A stretch of DNA of 64,000 nt from positions 31,681,648 through 31,745,647 of the forward strand of contig OX328124.1 of assembly GCA_946811695.1 (NCBI GenBank), given 5' to 3'. Source of the stretch: Gonocerus acuteangulatus (lineage: Eukaryota > Arthropoda > Insecta > Hemiptera > Coreidae). Made by a program: the position numbers and the translations under genes. The notes under the pieces are model-generated. The model was not told where the DNA came from, made no database searches, and was given only the letters and a program-made list of their open reading frames with translations. Shown in pieces: positions 1-14,015 of the stretch (its first letter is position 1; every line of letters begins with the position of its first letter).

Positions 1-180
1 TTTGGGGTTGTCCGGAAAGTTCTTAGAGATTTAAAAAATAAATTTTATCTTTATTCTCTAAACTTATAATGAATATAAAGACAATTTTCCTTTTAATTCC
101 TTTAATTCTCAATTTATTAACTGGATTATAAATGAGGGCCTTAGAGGTCAAGGAAACTAAGTAACGAGCTCAATGTTCTG

Positions 181-2068
181 ACAAGGGGAGTATACAGCGA
201 TGGGGTCACCGATTTGGACCAAATTTTTTCTGGTGATTCTACATCGAAAAATAGTCGACACGTATCCGAGCGTTCCGTCCAATGCGCCTCAGGAGCCGAG
301 AAATAAATTAAATAGGCTGAAAGTGCTTTATTTTTTATATCGTGTTTAAAAAATGATATCGACATGATTCTTTCACCAATTCATTTGTTTTATAGAGCAG
401 ATTAAAAGAAAAATATAATTGGTAAAGAATAATTTATATTTCGTCAGATATATTCAAAAATATGCTTACGCGTAAACTAGAATTATACATTTTTTTACAC
501 CAAAAATAATAGCAGATTTAAAATCAGCAACACAAAAAACCCTAATGTAGTGAATATCATTGAAAACAAAAAATTATGATTTTTCCCAGTCTGGAAGAGA
601 ATAAAAATTTGTAAGCGAAAAAGTAATGTGATGTTTTGAAATTCAATATCTCCCCTTGAGATAATCCGATTTTTATGTCATTGAAATCTTTCGAAAAAAG
701 AAAGACTCGTTTTTCTAACCATATAAATAACTATTGTATTATCTCAAAAAATACTTGCGAAAAATGGTTCTCAAAATATAAATAAAATGTAAACTTTTTT
801 GCATATAACGTAAATTCCAGAACACATAGAAACACCCCGATTGGAAGGAAATGTGTCACATTAGGGCCTTTATTGACCCTCCAAGTTTGGTTTGAATCAG
901 GTAAATATTCTCTGAAATATGGCCGAATTATTAAATATTTAACAAAATGTTAAGGGTCCCCCCTTAGCAAAACTTAAAATAATTTATTTTTTATTTTTGT
1001 AATATTCCCAAAATTTGAATTTTGGGGTTTTTCAATGTGCTAAAAACGAATCTGACATCCGTTTTTAAATACAAATTTTTTTAATAATCGATAACTTTTT
1101 AAATCTAGGTATATGGAATATTTTGGCATAATAATGACTTCTATAGAGTCGAGTATGTAAAACAATTTTTTATTTAAAAACAGATGTCAGATTCGTTTAT
1201 AGCACATTGAAAAACCCCTAAATTCAAATTTTGGGAATATTACAAAAATAAAAAATAAATTATTTTAAGTTTCGCTAAGGGGGGACTCTTAACATTTTGT
1301 TAAAGATTTATTAATTCGGCCATATTTCAGAGAATATTTACCCGATTCAAACCAAACTTTGAGGGTCGATAAAGGCCCTAATGTGACACATTTCCTTCCA
1401 ATCGGGGTGTTTCTATGTGTTCTGGAATTGACGTTATATGCAAAAAAGTTTACATTTTATTTTTATTTTGAGAACCATTTTTCGCAAGTATCTTTTGAGA
1501 TAATACAATAGTCATTTATATGGTTAGAAAAACGAGTCTTTCTTTTTTCGAAAGATTTCAATGACATAAAAATCGGATTATCTCAAGGGGAGATATTGAA
1601 TTTCAAAACGTCACATTACTTTTTCGCTTACAAATTTTTATTCTCTTTCAGACTAGGAAAAATCATTATTTTTTGTTTTCAATGATATTCACTACATTAG
1701 GGTTTTTTGTGTTGCTGATTTTAAATCTGCTGTTATTTTTGGTGTAAAAAAATGTATAATACTAGTTTACTTGAAAACATAAGCATATTTTTGAATATAT
1801 CTGACGAAATATAAATTATTCTTTACCGATTATATTTGTCTTTTAATTTACTCTATAAAACAAATGAATTGGTGAAAGAATCATGTCGATATCATTTTTT
1901 AAACACGATATAAAAAATAAAGTACTTTCAGCCTATTTTATTTTATTTCTCGGCTCCTGAGGCGTATTGGACGGAACGCTCGGATACGTGTAGACTATTT
2001 TTCGATGTAGAATCACCAGAAAAAATTTGGTCCAAATCGGTGACCCCATCGCTGTATACTCCCCTTGT
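181..2068. repeat. 1.9 kb foldback element with very long inverted arms
   Basis: Positions 181 to about 1075 are repeated as a near-perfect reverse complement at about 1175-2068, leaving a unique centre of roughly 100 bp. The outer end reads ACAAGGGGAGTATACAGCGA on the left and its complement on the right. I see no convincing target duplication and no long ORF; the short ORF near 141-365 has a mirror copy in the other arm and looks incidental. The structure fits a non-autonomous foldback DNA element. The superfamily is not identified. Confidence 0.85.
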
Positions 2069-2340
2069 GAGTCAAAGTTGTACATGTGTAGTAATAGCAA
2101 ACACTAGATTTTTACAGTCCGGTCATACTAGACGAATCGTCAGGTCCTTAGCTGTTCATTATCGATAATACATAATAGGTACATCATCTGGTTTATTATT
2201 AATATGCAAATTAATTGGAGAATCTGTACATAGACCCCTTAATTTCCTTCTGGACTTAATATTACAAAAGTGATATTTATTTTTATTTTATTGTTTATAA
2301 ATCCTAAATTGCATTAAAACTTTTTTTTTATTCTTACATA

Positions 2341-2574
2341 CCGTAAAAGGGTACCCCACTTTAGTAGTGTGGTAAAATTAGTACAAACCTATACTATTTA
2401 TTTATGCTTATATATTCCTCTGAGGGCCAACAGACAAATATATTAGTATATATTTGTCTGTTCACACTCTTTGGGCAAAGTTCAACCTTTTGGTATGAGT
2501 TAAATGAAAATATCCGAGCAGTATAGGTTTGTACCAATTTCACCACACAGTACTAATGTGGCCCAAGTTTACGG
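2341..2574. mobile_element. MITE, Tc1/mariner-like (TA flanks)
   Basis: A 234-bp element begins CCGTAAA and ends TTTACGG, with TA on each side (2339-2340 and 2575-2576). The inverted repeats extend about 55 bp inward through a GTACAAACCTATACT block. The centre holds a near-perfect hairpin, with 13-bp arms at 2431-2443 and 2448-2460. It has no coding capacity. Confidence 0.7.
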
Positions 2575-2629
2575 TAGCGAGTAGAATTTGATTATTTAGC
2601 TTGAAAACATCTGCTACATTTATTTCTAG

Positions 2630-2671
2630 ATGCACCTGGAATTAGATCATCTCAGAAAGAGGCTTTATCAG
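2630..2671 (+). CDS. PLEKHG5: RhoGEF exon (first in window)
   Basis: This 42-bp exon lies between TTTCTAG and GTTAGC. It reads APGIRSSQKEALS after two leading bases and ends with one base of a split codon, which exon 4765 completes. An ATG at its first base is out of this frame and is not the start. The phase was chosen because it is the only one that stays open through the next three exons. Confidence 0.65.
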
Positions 2672-5600
2672 GTTAGCTATTTATTTACTTTAGTATTCGA
2701 TTATTTATTATATAAAAGATATTTTTTAGAGCCTTGGGAGAAGAAGTATAATTAATGTTCACTGAGTTTGCTTTAAAAAATTGAATATAATTTCCATTTG
2801 TCCAAGAAACACCTTGCCACAGTTGCATGGGAGTAAATAAACCCCTTTGTCCTGCAGCCATCACCTATCTACTAAAAGCCCAGGACTTTGCCAATTTTAT
2901 CAATAGGCGAGTAAGCATATCTGATACCTCGTTTCACAAAGAACCTACCATCCCTTTGAAACATATTGTTTATGTATGGGAGAGATACTCAGCCATACGT
3001 AATCTGGCGAGCGTGCCCCCCAGCTTCCTGCAGGCGATCCATACACACATCCCTTGGTGCAACCTTTATTTTCTTCTCATTGCAGCCATTCCTTAGGAAA
3101 TCCTTCTGTAAACATACCACCTCCTCATTAAAATACTCCTGGCTGCTTGATCCGTAGCAATAGAGCCCTCAAGAGTCCCCTTCTTCTGGGCAGGGTGTTG
3201 ATTATATTGAGCATTCAGGTAAAGCCGATTTATGGTAGACCGTTTGTCCCAATGTTCTGTCTGCTTCCCCGATAATCATGACATGTAAGAAAGAACGGCT
3301 CCCATCAATCTTCTCCCCCACTGAAAATTTAATAGATGTGTGGAAACTGTTAAGGGTTACACTATTCCTTATTTCCTTAAAGCCAAACAGCACAAACATC
3401 GTCCATGTCTCTAAGCCAAAACTTTGCTCTTCTCCATTACCCATTGTTCCAAATTCTCCATAAATATATTAGTGACTACGGGGAATGAGGACTCCCTATG
3501 ACAAGACCACTATACTGCTCATATACCACTCCTTGGTATTGAAAGTAACAGGAAGTAAGGTAAAGCTCAAAAAGTTCCTGGTACGCTAATGATATTAACT
3601 CTTTCCTCTTGACTACCCCATTGGCATCCTCCACAGGCAGATTGGTATAAAGCAACTCACCATCCTAGCTCACCATGAGATCTAGACGGGACACACTTAT
3701 CCCCCTTCAACAAAATGCTGGAATTTCCTCATGGCTGAAAATGTGTTACCCATGTTTGGTTTAGGGACATTAGCCAATACCTTGCTAGCACTTGTTATAC
3801 TTTTGCACACCGATTATAGATACAATAGGTAGAAGTGGGTAGTTCTCTTTATGCACTTGTGGGAGCCAAAAGATTTTAGGAATCCTTGAGTACCCGGGGG
3901 CAATTGCTTTAGCCGTCCCTTCCTCTCTCTCTCTCCTTCTTAATTATTTTTCTGATGGCATTCTCTATAGTTCTCGTCAAGTCCTTTATTCCTCTTTGGT
4001 ACACTTGAAGGCCAGCAAGCCACTCATTTTCTACTTGTATGCAACCCTGACCAAGACTTTTGCCATATTACCCTTATCCGCCCTAGTTAAGACAATGATG
4101 TAAATTCAACAAGCTCTATTTCTAATCAAGGGTATTATTAACTTTCTATGGACGAGCTGTCACGAATGAATAGGCACATTTCAATCTTATTTCATCACCC
4201 ATAGTGCTATCCAACCGTTTCAAGGTTGCTTTGGCACTAGTGATCAGCTCTTCCATTGGTAACCTCCTGGGGGCAAAGTTCAGCCCCCTTCTCAGCTGAC
4301 TCAGGTAGAGTTTTGTTCTAGAGATTTAGGACGCCATCAGACCTAGGTTCTTCAGCTACATTTAAATGCACAACTTGCTAATGTAAACTCTTTGCCAGCC
4401 AGGTTTTGGTCCAAACAGAATACCCCTCTGGTTCCAATTGGGCCTGGAGTTGAACAAGTGGAAGACCCAATCCGTCCGTTTGTCTGTCTCTTTCTCGTCC
4501 AACAATTCCATTTTGTCTCCTTCCTCTCAGTGTTCATCAAGCCAACATTTGCAGCTTGATCAGAAGTGATCCGATTCACCATACACCATTCCTCATTAAT
4601 CGATCTCAATATTGCTGTAATAAAGGTTCTCGCTTCATCCTTCAATTTCCACTAACGGTACCTGTAAGCTAAATTTTTATAATAAATCAGTGTTATATTA
4701 TATCTCATATTAGATATTAAATTTTATAGAATACATTGTATTAAATATTTTTGTGATTTTTCAGAAAAAGACTCATCTGAAAACCGTACCAATAAACTTT
4801 TCAGCCATCCTTCAAGAAAAACATCTAGGGTAAAGTATTGTTAAATAACTTATTTTTAAATATCAGTGTTGTTTTTTACCCTCATAGTATCTTAAATCGT
4901 TCATTTACAGAGTTGCAAGGGCAGACCAAGCTTTTTTAGTGCAAGCACTGAAGAAGGAAACTCAGCTTCTGACTCCTTACCAGTCGAGTCGAAGAGTAAA
5001 AGCTCTCGACAAAGATGGAGTGGTCTCTTCGGAAATTCTAAAGTAACCATCATAAAGCGCATGTTTTTTGTTGTTTATTTTTTGTTTGATTGTTTATTAA
5101 AACAAATTTATTTTAGGATTCAAAAATGGAAATACTAATTGAGAAACTTAGTTGCTACAGCAAATTTGGTATACCACAAAGTAAACGGCTTCATGATGAA
5201 GATTTGGAAGAATGTAAGTATTCATGGATGATATCAGCATTGTCAAGTTCCTAATTAGACAAATCATTGCTCAAAACTCATTTAACCATTGACTAAATTC
5301 GTAATAACGTACATTTAAACTCTTTTTGAGGTGATTTACCACCAAACAGGGTTGTAGCATGCTGATTGGCCAGCATGATTAGGAGGGAGGTTATCCTATA
5401 AAAAAGCATAGAACTGACATAGAAGAACTAATTTTGAGTAACAAAACTAACAATTTCTTTAGATATTCTGCCACATATTCTTAAATAATATATTAAAAAT
5501 TAATTAAACACTCATGACATGGCTTCAGTGAACTGCGGACTCGTATACTGGTGGACCTGATTTCAAACCCTGGCCATGCACTGAAGATGTTTAGCTTCTG

Positions 5601-8600
5601 GGGTAATCATTAGGGAGGCAGCATTTGGGTCCCTGATTATCACTCCGTCTTTAACAGGTGCCAACAAAACGGAGAATGATCAGATATCATCCTATTATGC
5701 TATAACAGGGTTTATACTGCACGAAAATGTCATGAAATTGAAAATAGGGCACCAAAATCATGAAAAAGTCATAAATTTTGAAACCATGTCATGAAATTTC
5801 AGTTTTACTAGAGTCTAACATAATCCCAGGACTTCTGCGATTTCGTAAGTGTTACTGCTTTTGTATTGCGTCACAATTTTATCTGCCTCCCCTACCCACT
5901 TCTTCCATTAAACTCCTTTTGTGTTTAAATTTACACATTCATTTAACCATTATTTACATATATTTGTATTTATTCATATTCAGAGTTTTTCATTTAGACT
6001 TAAATATAATAAATATTTAGCTAGTAATATTTTTAGAAATGTTGAGTTCTGCAACCATTGTTCAATATATTTGAGGCTGCTAATTCCGTAGTCATTCTAA
6101 AATTTTTAATACCATCGTTTGTTCTTTTAAAATTAATGTAACTATCCTTTTTAACATATGATCTATATTTTATTCAGTTGTTTAATTGCTTTAAGTGTAT
6201 GTAAAATTGTAAGTTTATAGATATCACGGTAATCCGTGTAAGGTCACAAATAATTCCAATTTAAAAGTTAAGGCTTTTTCTTTTTAACTGAAATTATTTT
6301 CTTTTTAATGGGCATGAAATTTGCATTTCAAGGCTTGAAAAAGGCATTCAGGAAAGTAGTAGACATCCTGTATAACATCAAGGTTTAGATCTCTGTACTT
6401 AATCTTACTCCCAGTGGTCTCGAAGCTTGTTACGGAACTATAAGTAGAATAATAAGTAACATTGATTTGTTTGATTCAGCTCTTTATAAACTGGAAGATG
6501 ACTGGAGAGAGATAGTAAAGAGAAACCTAGAAATTAGTGAGACTGAGAGGCATCAACAAGCAGCTATTTGGGAGCTTGTGCAGACTGAAGTTGCATATAT
6601 CCACACTCTAAAATTAGTCACTGATGTATGTATTATTTTTTATCATTCCTTCACTAAAAAGTATTTTGTGTATGTTCAAATGCTACCATAATTGTTTACA
6701 TACTTATCTAAGCAACAGCCTGAGTTGAGCCTTGACCTCACTTAAAATAGATGGACAATCCTATCGATATCTGTATTTTTAGTCTAAGAAGGAAAACGCA
6801 ATTATGATGGACTTGTAAACAATCCATTAGTGCCGGACAACAAATTTCAATGTTTCTTTACTCATATGTCACAAAATACTAGTTGTAAAAATTTGTATAT
6901 TTAAGTACAATAAAACCTCTTTAACCTGGATCAACTGGGACCAGGGCCGATCTTAGTTATCCAGAGAATGACGGAAAAACAAAAAAAAAACAAAAAAAAA
7001 CATATAAATCACTGAAATATTTTTAAAGGAGTTTAGAAATTATTATCGACACACTTTCACCTAAAAACACATCCACTGTATGTAACAGCCTATGAATTTT
7101 CACTGTAGTCATTATAGCTACAAACTAGTTTGTAGTAAAAAAGGCAGTGAGCTTCTGCTGTCTCTGTTTAGTGTATTGCTTACGAGCAGCGCGATCTCAC
7201 ATCCGCTTTAATATTAGAAGTTCGTTTGGCAATGTTTCGGCTTGACTCTCGAAACACAACATCAATTTCTCAATGTTTGCTACTGCTTCTGCTTGGGCCA
7301 TAACCAAGAGCTAACGAGACAGCAAAACAATACTGTACAGCGACCAAGACGCTAGGAAAACTTGCGTACATTAACCTAAGAAAACTTGTGTAATTTACCT
7401 ACTAAGAATATCAATTTATCGTCTGTAAAGCAATTTTGTTTTCAAAACTGGTCCGTGTTATCCGGACGTCCAGGTTAACAAGGTTTTACTGTACTTATGA
7501 ATATAAGTGTGTACGTATGAATATATTTAAACTCTTGATTTTGATTAAATTTAGCACGGAAATACTTTATCTTAAATTTAAGTTTGTTAAATAGCTGCTA
7601 AAACTTTTTTGGGGGGGACAAAAGTCGCTAAATGTGGGGAAAATAAATTTTTAGCTGGGGTACTACATATTGACGAATTGGGTTGAAAATTGTCTCACAT
7701 ATTTGACATTGATCTAAACTGAGATATATAAAATTTAGCTAACTTTAGAGTACAGAGAACAAATATTTTACCTACAGATATGAGCAGTTTTGGACTTTTC
7801 ATATACTTTTTTAAATATCCCAAAAATTGTAGCTAAATTATGGTAAGGGGAGACTAATCATTCGAGAGTATAATAAGTTTCCATCAAAATAGGTTCAAAC
7901 ATGAATTTCAACAAGACTTCAGTTGAAGAAAAAAGTGCTTGATGTTTCGAAAATTTTGTATTCGTTCCATTAAAGGAGAAATATTAATAGTTTCTTTTTT
8001 AACCATTCCAAATCACTCCAGATATAAGCATTGTTAGGAACCATGCTAAAATTACAACTTCCTGCTAGTTGATCTTTATTTTCATTAACTCAATAGTCTA
8101 ATGCATTCTTTATCCTAAACATTAGAAAAATACATTTTTATTATTTACCAACTTTTCCATTGTTTTTCAGCTGTTTGTGGCTTGTTTAATAAGTCTTCAG
8201 AAGTCAAATCTTCTGTCAGATATTGACAAGTCAAGACTTTTCAGTAACATTGAAGAAATATCATTTTGCAATTTCACTCTGTGGTCAAGGTACCTTCTTC
8301 CTATGCTTGCTTCAGCAAGGGAACACGCCACACTTCTGGATTCCAACTTCATGCTCGAGGCCTTCATGAAAGTAATTTTTGTTTAAAAACTTTTATTATT
8401 ATTTGTTTTTTACTTACATTTGCATGTTTGCATTCACACAGATATAGTGATATATAACATTTTCTATGAATTGAATACTATACGTTTTATTTTTCTGTTT
8501 TAGTGCGATGAACTCTTTGGCCCTTATGTTATATATTGTTCAGAACAAAGTGAATGTCAGAAATATTGCAGAGAAAAAACATCATCAAATGAACTGTTTA

Positions 8601-9972
8601 CTGCTTATTTAGCTGTTCGTAAACTTTATTATCCTATATTTGTATTAAGTATGGATCAGACAGACATTTATTAATTTATCTAGTTTAAGCAATTAAACAT
8701 CATTATCTGCACTGATAACTCGTATGATATAATTGAATGGTTTGCCCAAATAATAATATGATATGTTAATTTTTACAAAATCAAAGCTTTTACTGTGGTA
8801 TGTTTAGCATAGCTTCTATTACATGTTTCTACTGTACAGTAACCCAGAAACCAACAGATGTCAATGTTTGAACATTTTATCAGCTAAGTAATTACGACAA
8901 TGAGACCCTCAGAAAATTCTCATCGTGCTTTAATTGCTACACTATCTTCAAAGTTTAGTTCCTGGGAACCTAAAACGGTACTTAGATATTAGTTCCACCA
9001 CATCTAGGTCAGAGATCTGGATCATCAGCTCAGGCGCGGAAGTCAATTGAATTTTTGCCAATATGGCCACAGAAAGACCATTTATATCATCAACAAGTTT
9101 GGTTGACTAGAGTTTCGAACCTTGATCGAGTGAAGTGAGAGGAAACGTGTAACACTTATGTTAATGGCATAATTGCTATGCGTTTCCGCTCGCTCAAGGT
9201 TATATCGAAACTAGTCAATCCAACTTCGTTGATAATATAGATCACTGGTTTTTCAGTGGAAAATGGGCTGATTTACAACATGGCTTCAAAACAGTCTCTT
9301 TTTCCTTGCTATTATGTGGTCGCCATTTGAACTCAACTAAATATATAAGAACACTGGTACTAAGAATACAAAGCACAAACACCAAACAAGAGAAAGAAAT
9401 CGCGTCAAAAACACAAGAGTATAAAGTAATTGCGTTAACAACAGAAAGTAAACAAGAAGGTTACTACAAACATAACGGCCATATTGCCCAAAATTCTAAT
9501 GAGTCGTGTGCCTGCACTGATAACCCAGATCTCTGACCTAGATGTGGTGGAGCTAATACATAAGTACCCCAAAAACTTGCCCAGAATATGAAAAGTAAGC
9601 TGTCTTCCTGAAGCCAATACCCAATATTTTACTGTTCATTACCTAATATGTTGGGCTTAACTTACTTTATCTGTTACCAACTTTAACCCTTTAACGGGCA
9701 CATTTCGCTAGCTATGTTGGAATTTTTTTAATTTATATTTGGGAGTCTGGGGGGCATCCATTTACTAAATATCAACCCAGGATGTTAAAAAAAAAAATTG
9801 TATCCATAAATAAGGGGTCGGCCGCTTGAGCGGCCCTTGCCCATTCCAGGCATCGGGAATCCCCGATATGCAATGCCCGCGATACGTCGTAAAGCCGTTT
9901 CCAAGTCACAAAGATCCCGAAAATGATAATGGTTTATTCGATGGCGTTACCCTAAGATTGGCAGGCTTAAAA

Positions 9973-10006
<34 letters not shown>

Positions 10007-13000
10007 TACATATATATAATAATAGTATAATGCTAGCCCACAATATCATTTAAGACAGAATTGAGAAAAACATTTCATTAGCAATGCCAAAAAAAGTATT
10101 TTTTCCTTCCAGTCTCACAAGAGTAAGGTACTTATGAGACAAATCAAGGAAAACATGTAAGCGAAACACTCATTTCAATTAAAATCAATTAATTCCTAAT
10201 CTAGAATGTATAAAAGAATTATTACATACTTTGAAACGATTTCTGGATAAGATGAGTGATCCAGAGAGCCAATAATGCACGGCCAACACTGACACAAGAC
10301 GGGTGCGGGAATGGGCAAGGACTGCTTTAGCTTCCTTGCCCATTCCCGCAATTTTGCTCCAATCAAAATTGTTGCAAATTATTTTATATTTTTATTAAAC
10401 TGGTTGGCATGCTGTAAATTCAGGTGAAAGTGAACCTGACTTATTTTGCCATAATGAAAAATTGTATATGGTGAAAACAATTACTGCAGTAATATACCAC
10501 AGTTTGATGCAACAGACTACATTACTCTAAAGTAGAAAAGGTTCTAGTCAAATTAGGGATTGGCTTTGTTTGATCTGTAGATTAAACCATATATGGAGGG
10601 TTCAGAGCACAACTAGACCAAGTCCATGTTATACTGTTTTCAGAAAATGAGTATTATGCGTATTAATTGCAGAGACGTTGAATAAATCCTATTGACCAAT
10701 ATAAAAGATTTGAACTAAATCACTGACATTATTTGTGTATAGTTTTGTTCATAAAATAGTTACAACTACGACTTGGCTTACTTTTGCTCTGAAAACAAAT
10801 AAGAATGACTTCTAGATGTTTGCAAGAAACACTACAAGTGGCAAAATAATGAAGTTAGGACTTAGCCTCCTGTAGCACTGAAAAGAGCCATTTTAGTAAT
10901 ACTCTATAATGCCATAATGTTAAGTAATACTCTATAATGCCATTACAACATAAAATGTCAAAAATGGACTTGGTCTAGTTGTGCTCTGGACCCTCTATAT
11001 GAACATAGGCCAACCTTTCGATTATTATCTGTAGGCTTTTGAAGTCTATAACTTACTGATTTCTTTTGATATGTAATGCTCCCTATGTTTAGAAGAATCT
11101 ATCAGCATTAAAATAATAATTTCAGTCTGAACATAAGATAACGTAAATTAATTGGTTGTAATTGTCTTTCTACTCTCTCTTTATTTAGATAAGTCTAATA
11201 GGAGTTTGGAAAATTTACAGTTTTTTTTATCTATTTGTTATTATAGTGGTGTGAAACTCAGAAAGATTGCCATCGCCTAAGGCTGTTGGAAATGTTAGTG
11301 AAACCAATGCAGCGTTTGACTAAATATTCTTTACTTCTGAAGGCTATTTTAAAAAATACTATTAATAGAAAGCAGAGAGAAAATCTTGAAGTAATGGTGA
11401 GTAATAATATATAATTATATTTATATGTTCATATAGTGCCAGGCACTGCATCATCTGAATGTATTTAGATAATATTGATGTTTATTCCGCTTGCTATCTG
11501 GTTTCACAAATAACTGTGTACTTTTATTTTGAAAAATAAAGTTTCTGGAGCAACAACAATCCTGCATGTGCGAAAATCTGCGGGAATTATTCCCGACAGA
11601 TCCACTATTTGCATTCATATTTTAATGAACAGCACACTATGTGAAACTCAATAAAAACTGATTATTTTTTGTTTAGGACTAGGGAAGGCTACAAGAAGTC
11701 CGGCAAGGGTGATAGTATTTAATGTATATCAATATTTAGCCAAATCTAAGGCTAAAAACAATTTAGACTAGGCTTGCCTATATTTCCAGTAGAAAATTGG
11801 TAGTAAAAATTATCACAGTCATAACCTTAGCACTTCAAAATTTTAAACGTTTTCAGCCTTAGCTTTGGCTAAGTATTGATAAATATTAAACACTATCTCC
11901 CATATCTAATCTCTCAAAGCGTTCCCTAGTCTTAAACAAGACATAATCAGTTTTATGGTGATTCACGTTAAGTGTTTGATCATTAAAAAGCTTTGCAAAT
12001 GGCAGAACAGAAGGGAGAGTCCAGGGAGATATTCCCGCTGACGTTCCCACATGCGCAATTGAACTCCTGGGGTTATCTGAACAGTCTATAGTCAAAAGAC
12101 AAAATACTTGTTTGAGACCACTTTCTTTTTAATTTTCAGATTGAGCACATGGATGCATTTGTTAATAATGTAAATACTACATTGAAGCAAAAAGAAGACA
12201 TTGAAAGCCTTAGAAATGTAATTTCAAGAATAGAATCTTATGATGTTGTGGTAAGAAAAACAATTACTGTAAGAACTTAAAAATGATTCAATATGCTTAA
12301 TTGTAAATTAACACACATTAGCTCACTAGCTTTAGTTTTTATTTTCTATTTCAAATTATTACTGAAACCAATAGAAGTTAAAAAAATTTGGAAGAACTAC
12401 TGTTTGTTGGTCTTGATCCTCTTTTGCTAAAAAAAAAAAGTCATGTTTTACGTATAAATGAATACAAAAACAAATAACATTCATTCATATGTAGAAAAAT
12501 GTTTCCACATTTTCATTATTTCTTGCAAACAATATTGATAATAATAAAAGTGGATTATTAATTACTGCTTTATGTAACACTAATAAAGTTGTACAATAGG
12601 AAAAAACCTAATTAGTATGACCCTTGTCATCAATCCATTAAAAATACTTGTGAAATAAGCTGTATCAACATAAAATAACTCAGAATGTATATTATAATTT
12701 AGTGATGAGTTAATTCTTAAATAAATTTCTTAAACTACAATTCACTGTCAGTTTTATGTTAGATTGCAGTTAAATGATTTGTTATAGTCAGCCAGTGAGG
12801 CTGAGATATTACTAACAAGCACTGATAAAGAAAGTATTTGCTGACATTACTCGGATATGTAGCAATGGCAGTTTCTACCATGTCCCTCGAAGTAACAACA
12901 AATGATTGAATGATCAACTCATACACCAGTTGTGACTCTCCTTCAGATGTATTCCAATCCAACTGCAACCTGCATAATAGAATAATATTTAATTTTTAGG

Positions 13001-13963
13001 AAACAAAAGACGATGATTTAGAGAAAATGATAAGACCTCTAAATGAAATAGATTTACAAAAGCCTATGCCAGGGTGCAATCCACTTCAAAAAAGACAACT
13101 TATTGCTGAAGCTGATTTAAAACTTAAGGACTGTAACAATAGTAAGGTAAGCCTTAGGTTTATTTATTTTTTTTTTCGTTTTTAACGGCGCATCAACTAT
13201 TTGGCTATTAGCGCCGGGCTATCTACAGGTTGCCACCCTTTTATAATGCCAACAGCACGTGGTCGGTCTCCCATTCAGGTACTGACCACGCCCGACGTTG
13301 CTTAACTTCGGTGATCTACGGGAACCGGTGCATTCAACGTGGCTATGGCCGTTGGCCCTTAGGTTTATTATATGCATTTAAAGAAATATTTATTTATTCT
13401 TCATGATTCATTAGTGCTATATTATCTTAAGATGGCTGTTGATCAAGGAAGCCAATCACAAAGGAGCTACACTAGCAGAATGATAAATATATACATTTTT
13501 TGACTCTTTTTTCATCCTTCCTATGGAAAAGAAAGGCGCTATAAAGTTGACTAGATTACACAATCTAGAATCATGGCCCATAAGTATCAAAACCGGTTGT
13601 TCAATTTCGTAAATACTTATAAATATTTAAAATAAAGTCCATTTCGCAAAAGCTGTGTAAACTAAGCACATTATTCAGTAAGGTGGTTACTTTAGATCTC
13701 ATTGCTGAAGAATGGGCTGGACTATGCATGGACTTGTCCAAAGACGCGGCTGTAATAGCCCTTAGTCCCTCCAACTCTCACTCTACATTCCATGCTGTTA
13801 CACTATTCCTAACTGATTTATTTAGTTTTTCTCTATCGTTTTTAATTTAAAAAATACCCAGTTGCTTTTTTTTTTAAATTAGAAATTATAACTATTATAT
13901 TAGCAATAAATAAAAGATTAATTCCAAATAATCAAACTAAAATGATTTATTACATAAAATAAG

Positions 13964-14015
<52 letters not shown>

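Noticed and set aside
13244..13356. Possible 5S rRNA gene
   Set aside because: It lacks part of the 5S 3' arm and is fused to a SINE tail with a TSD.
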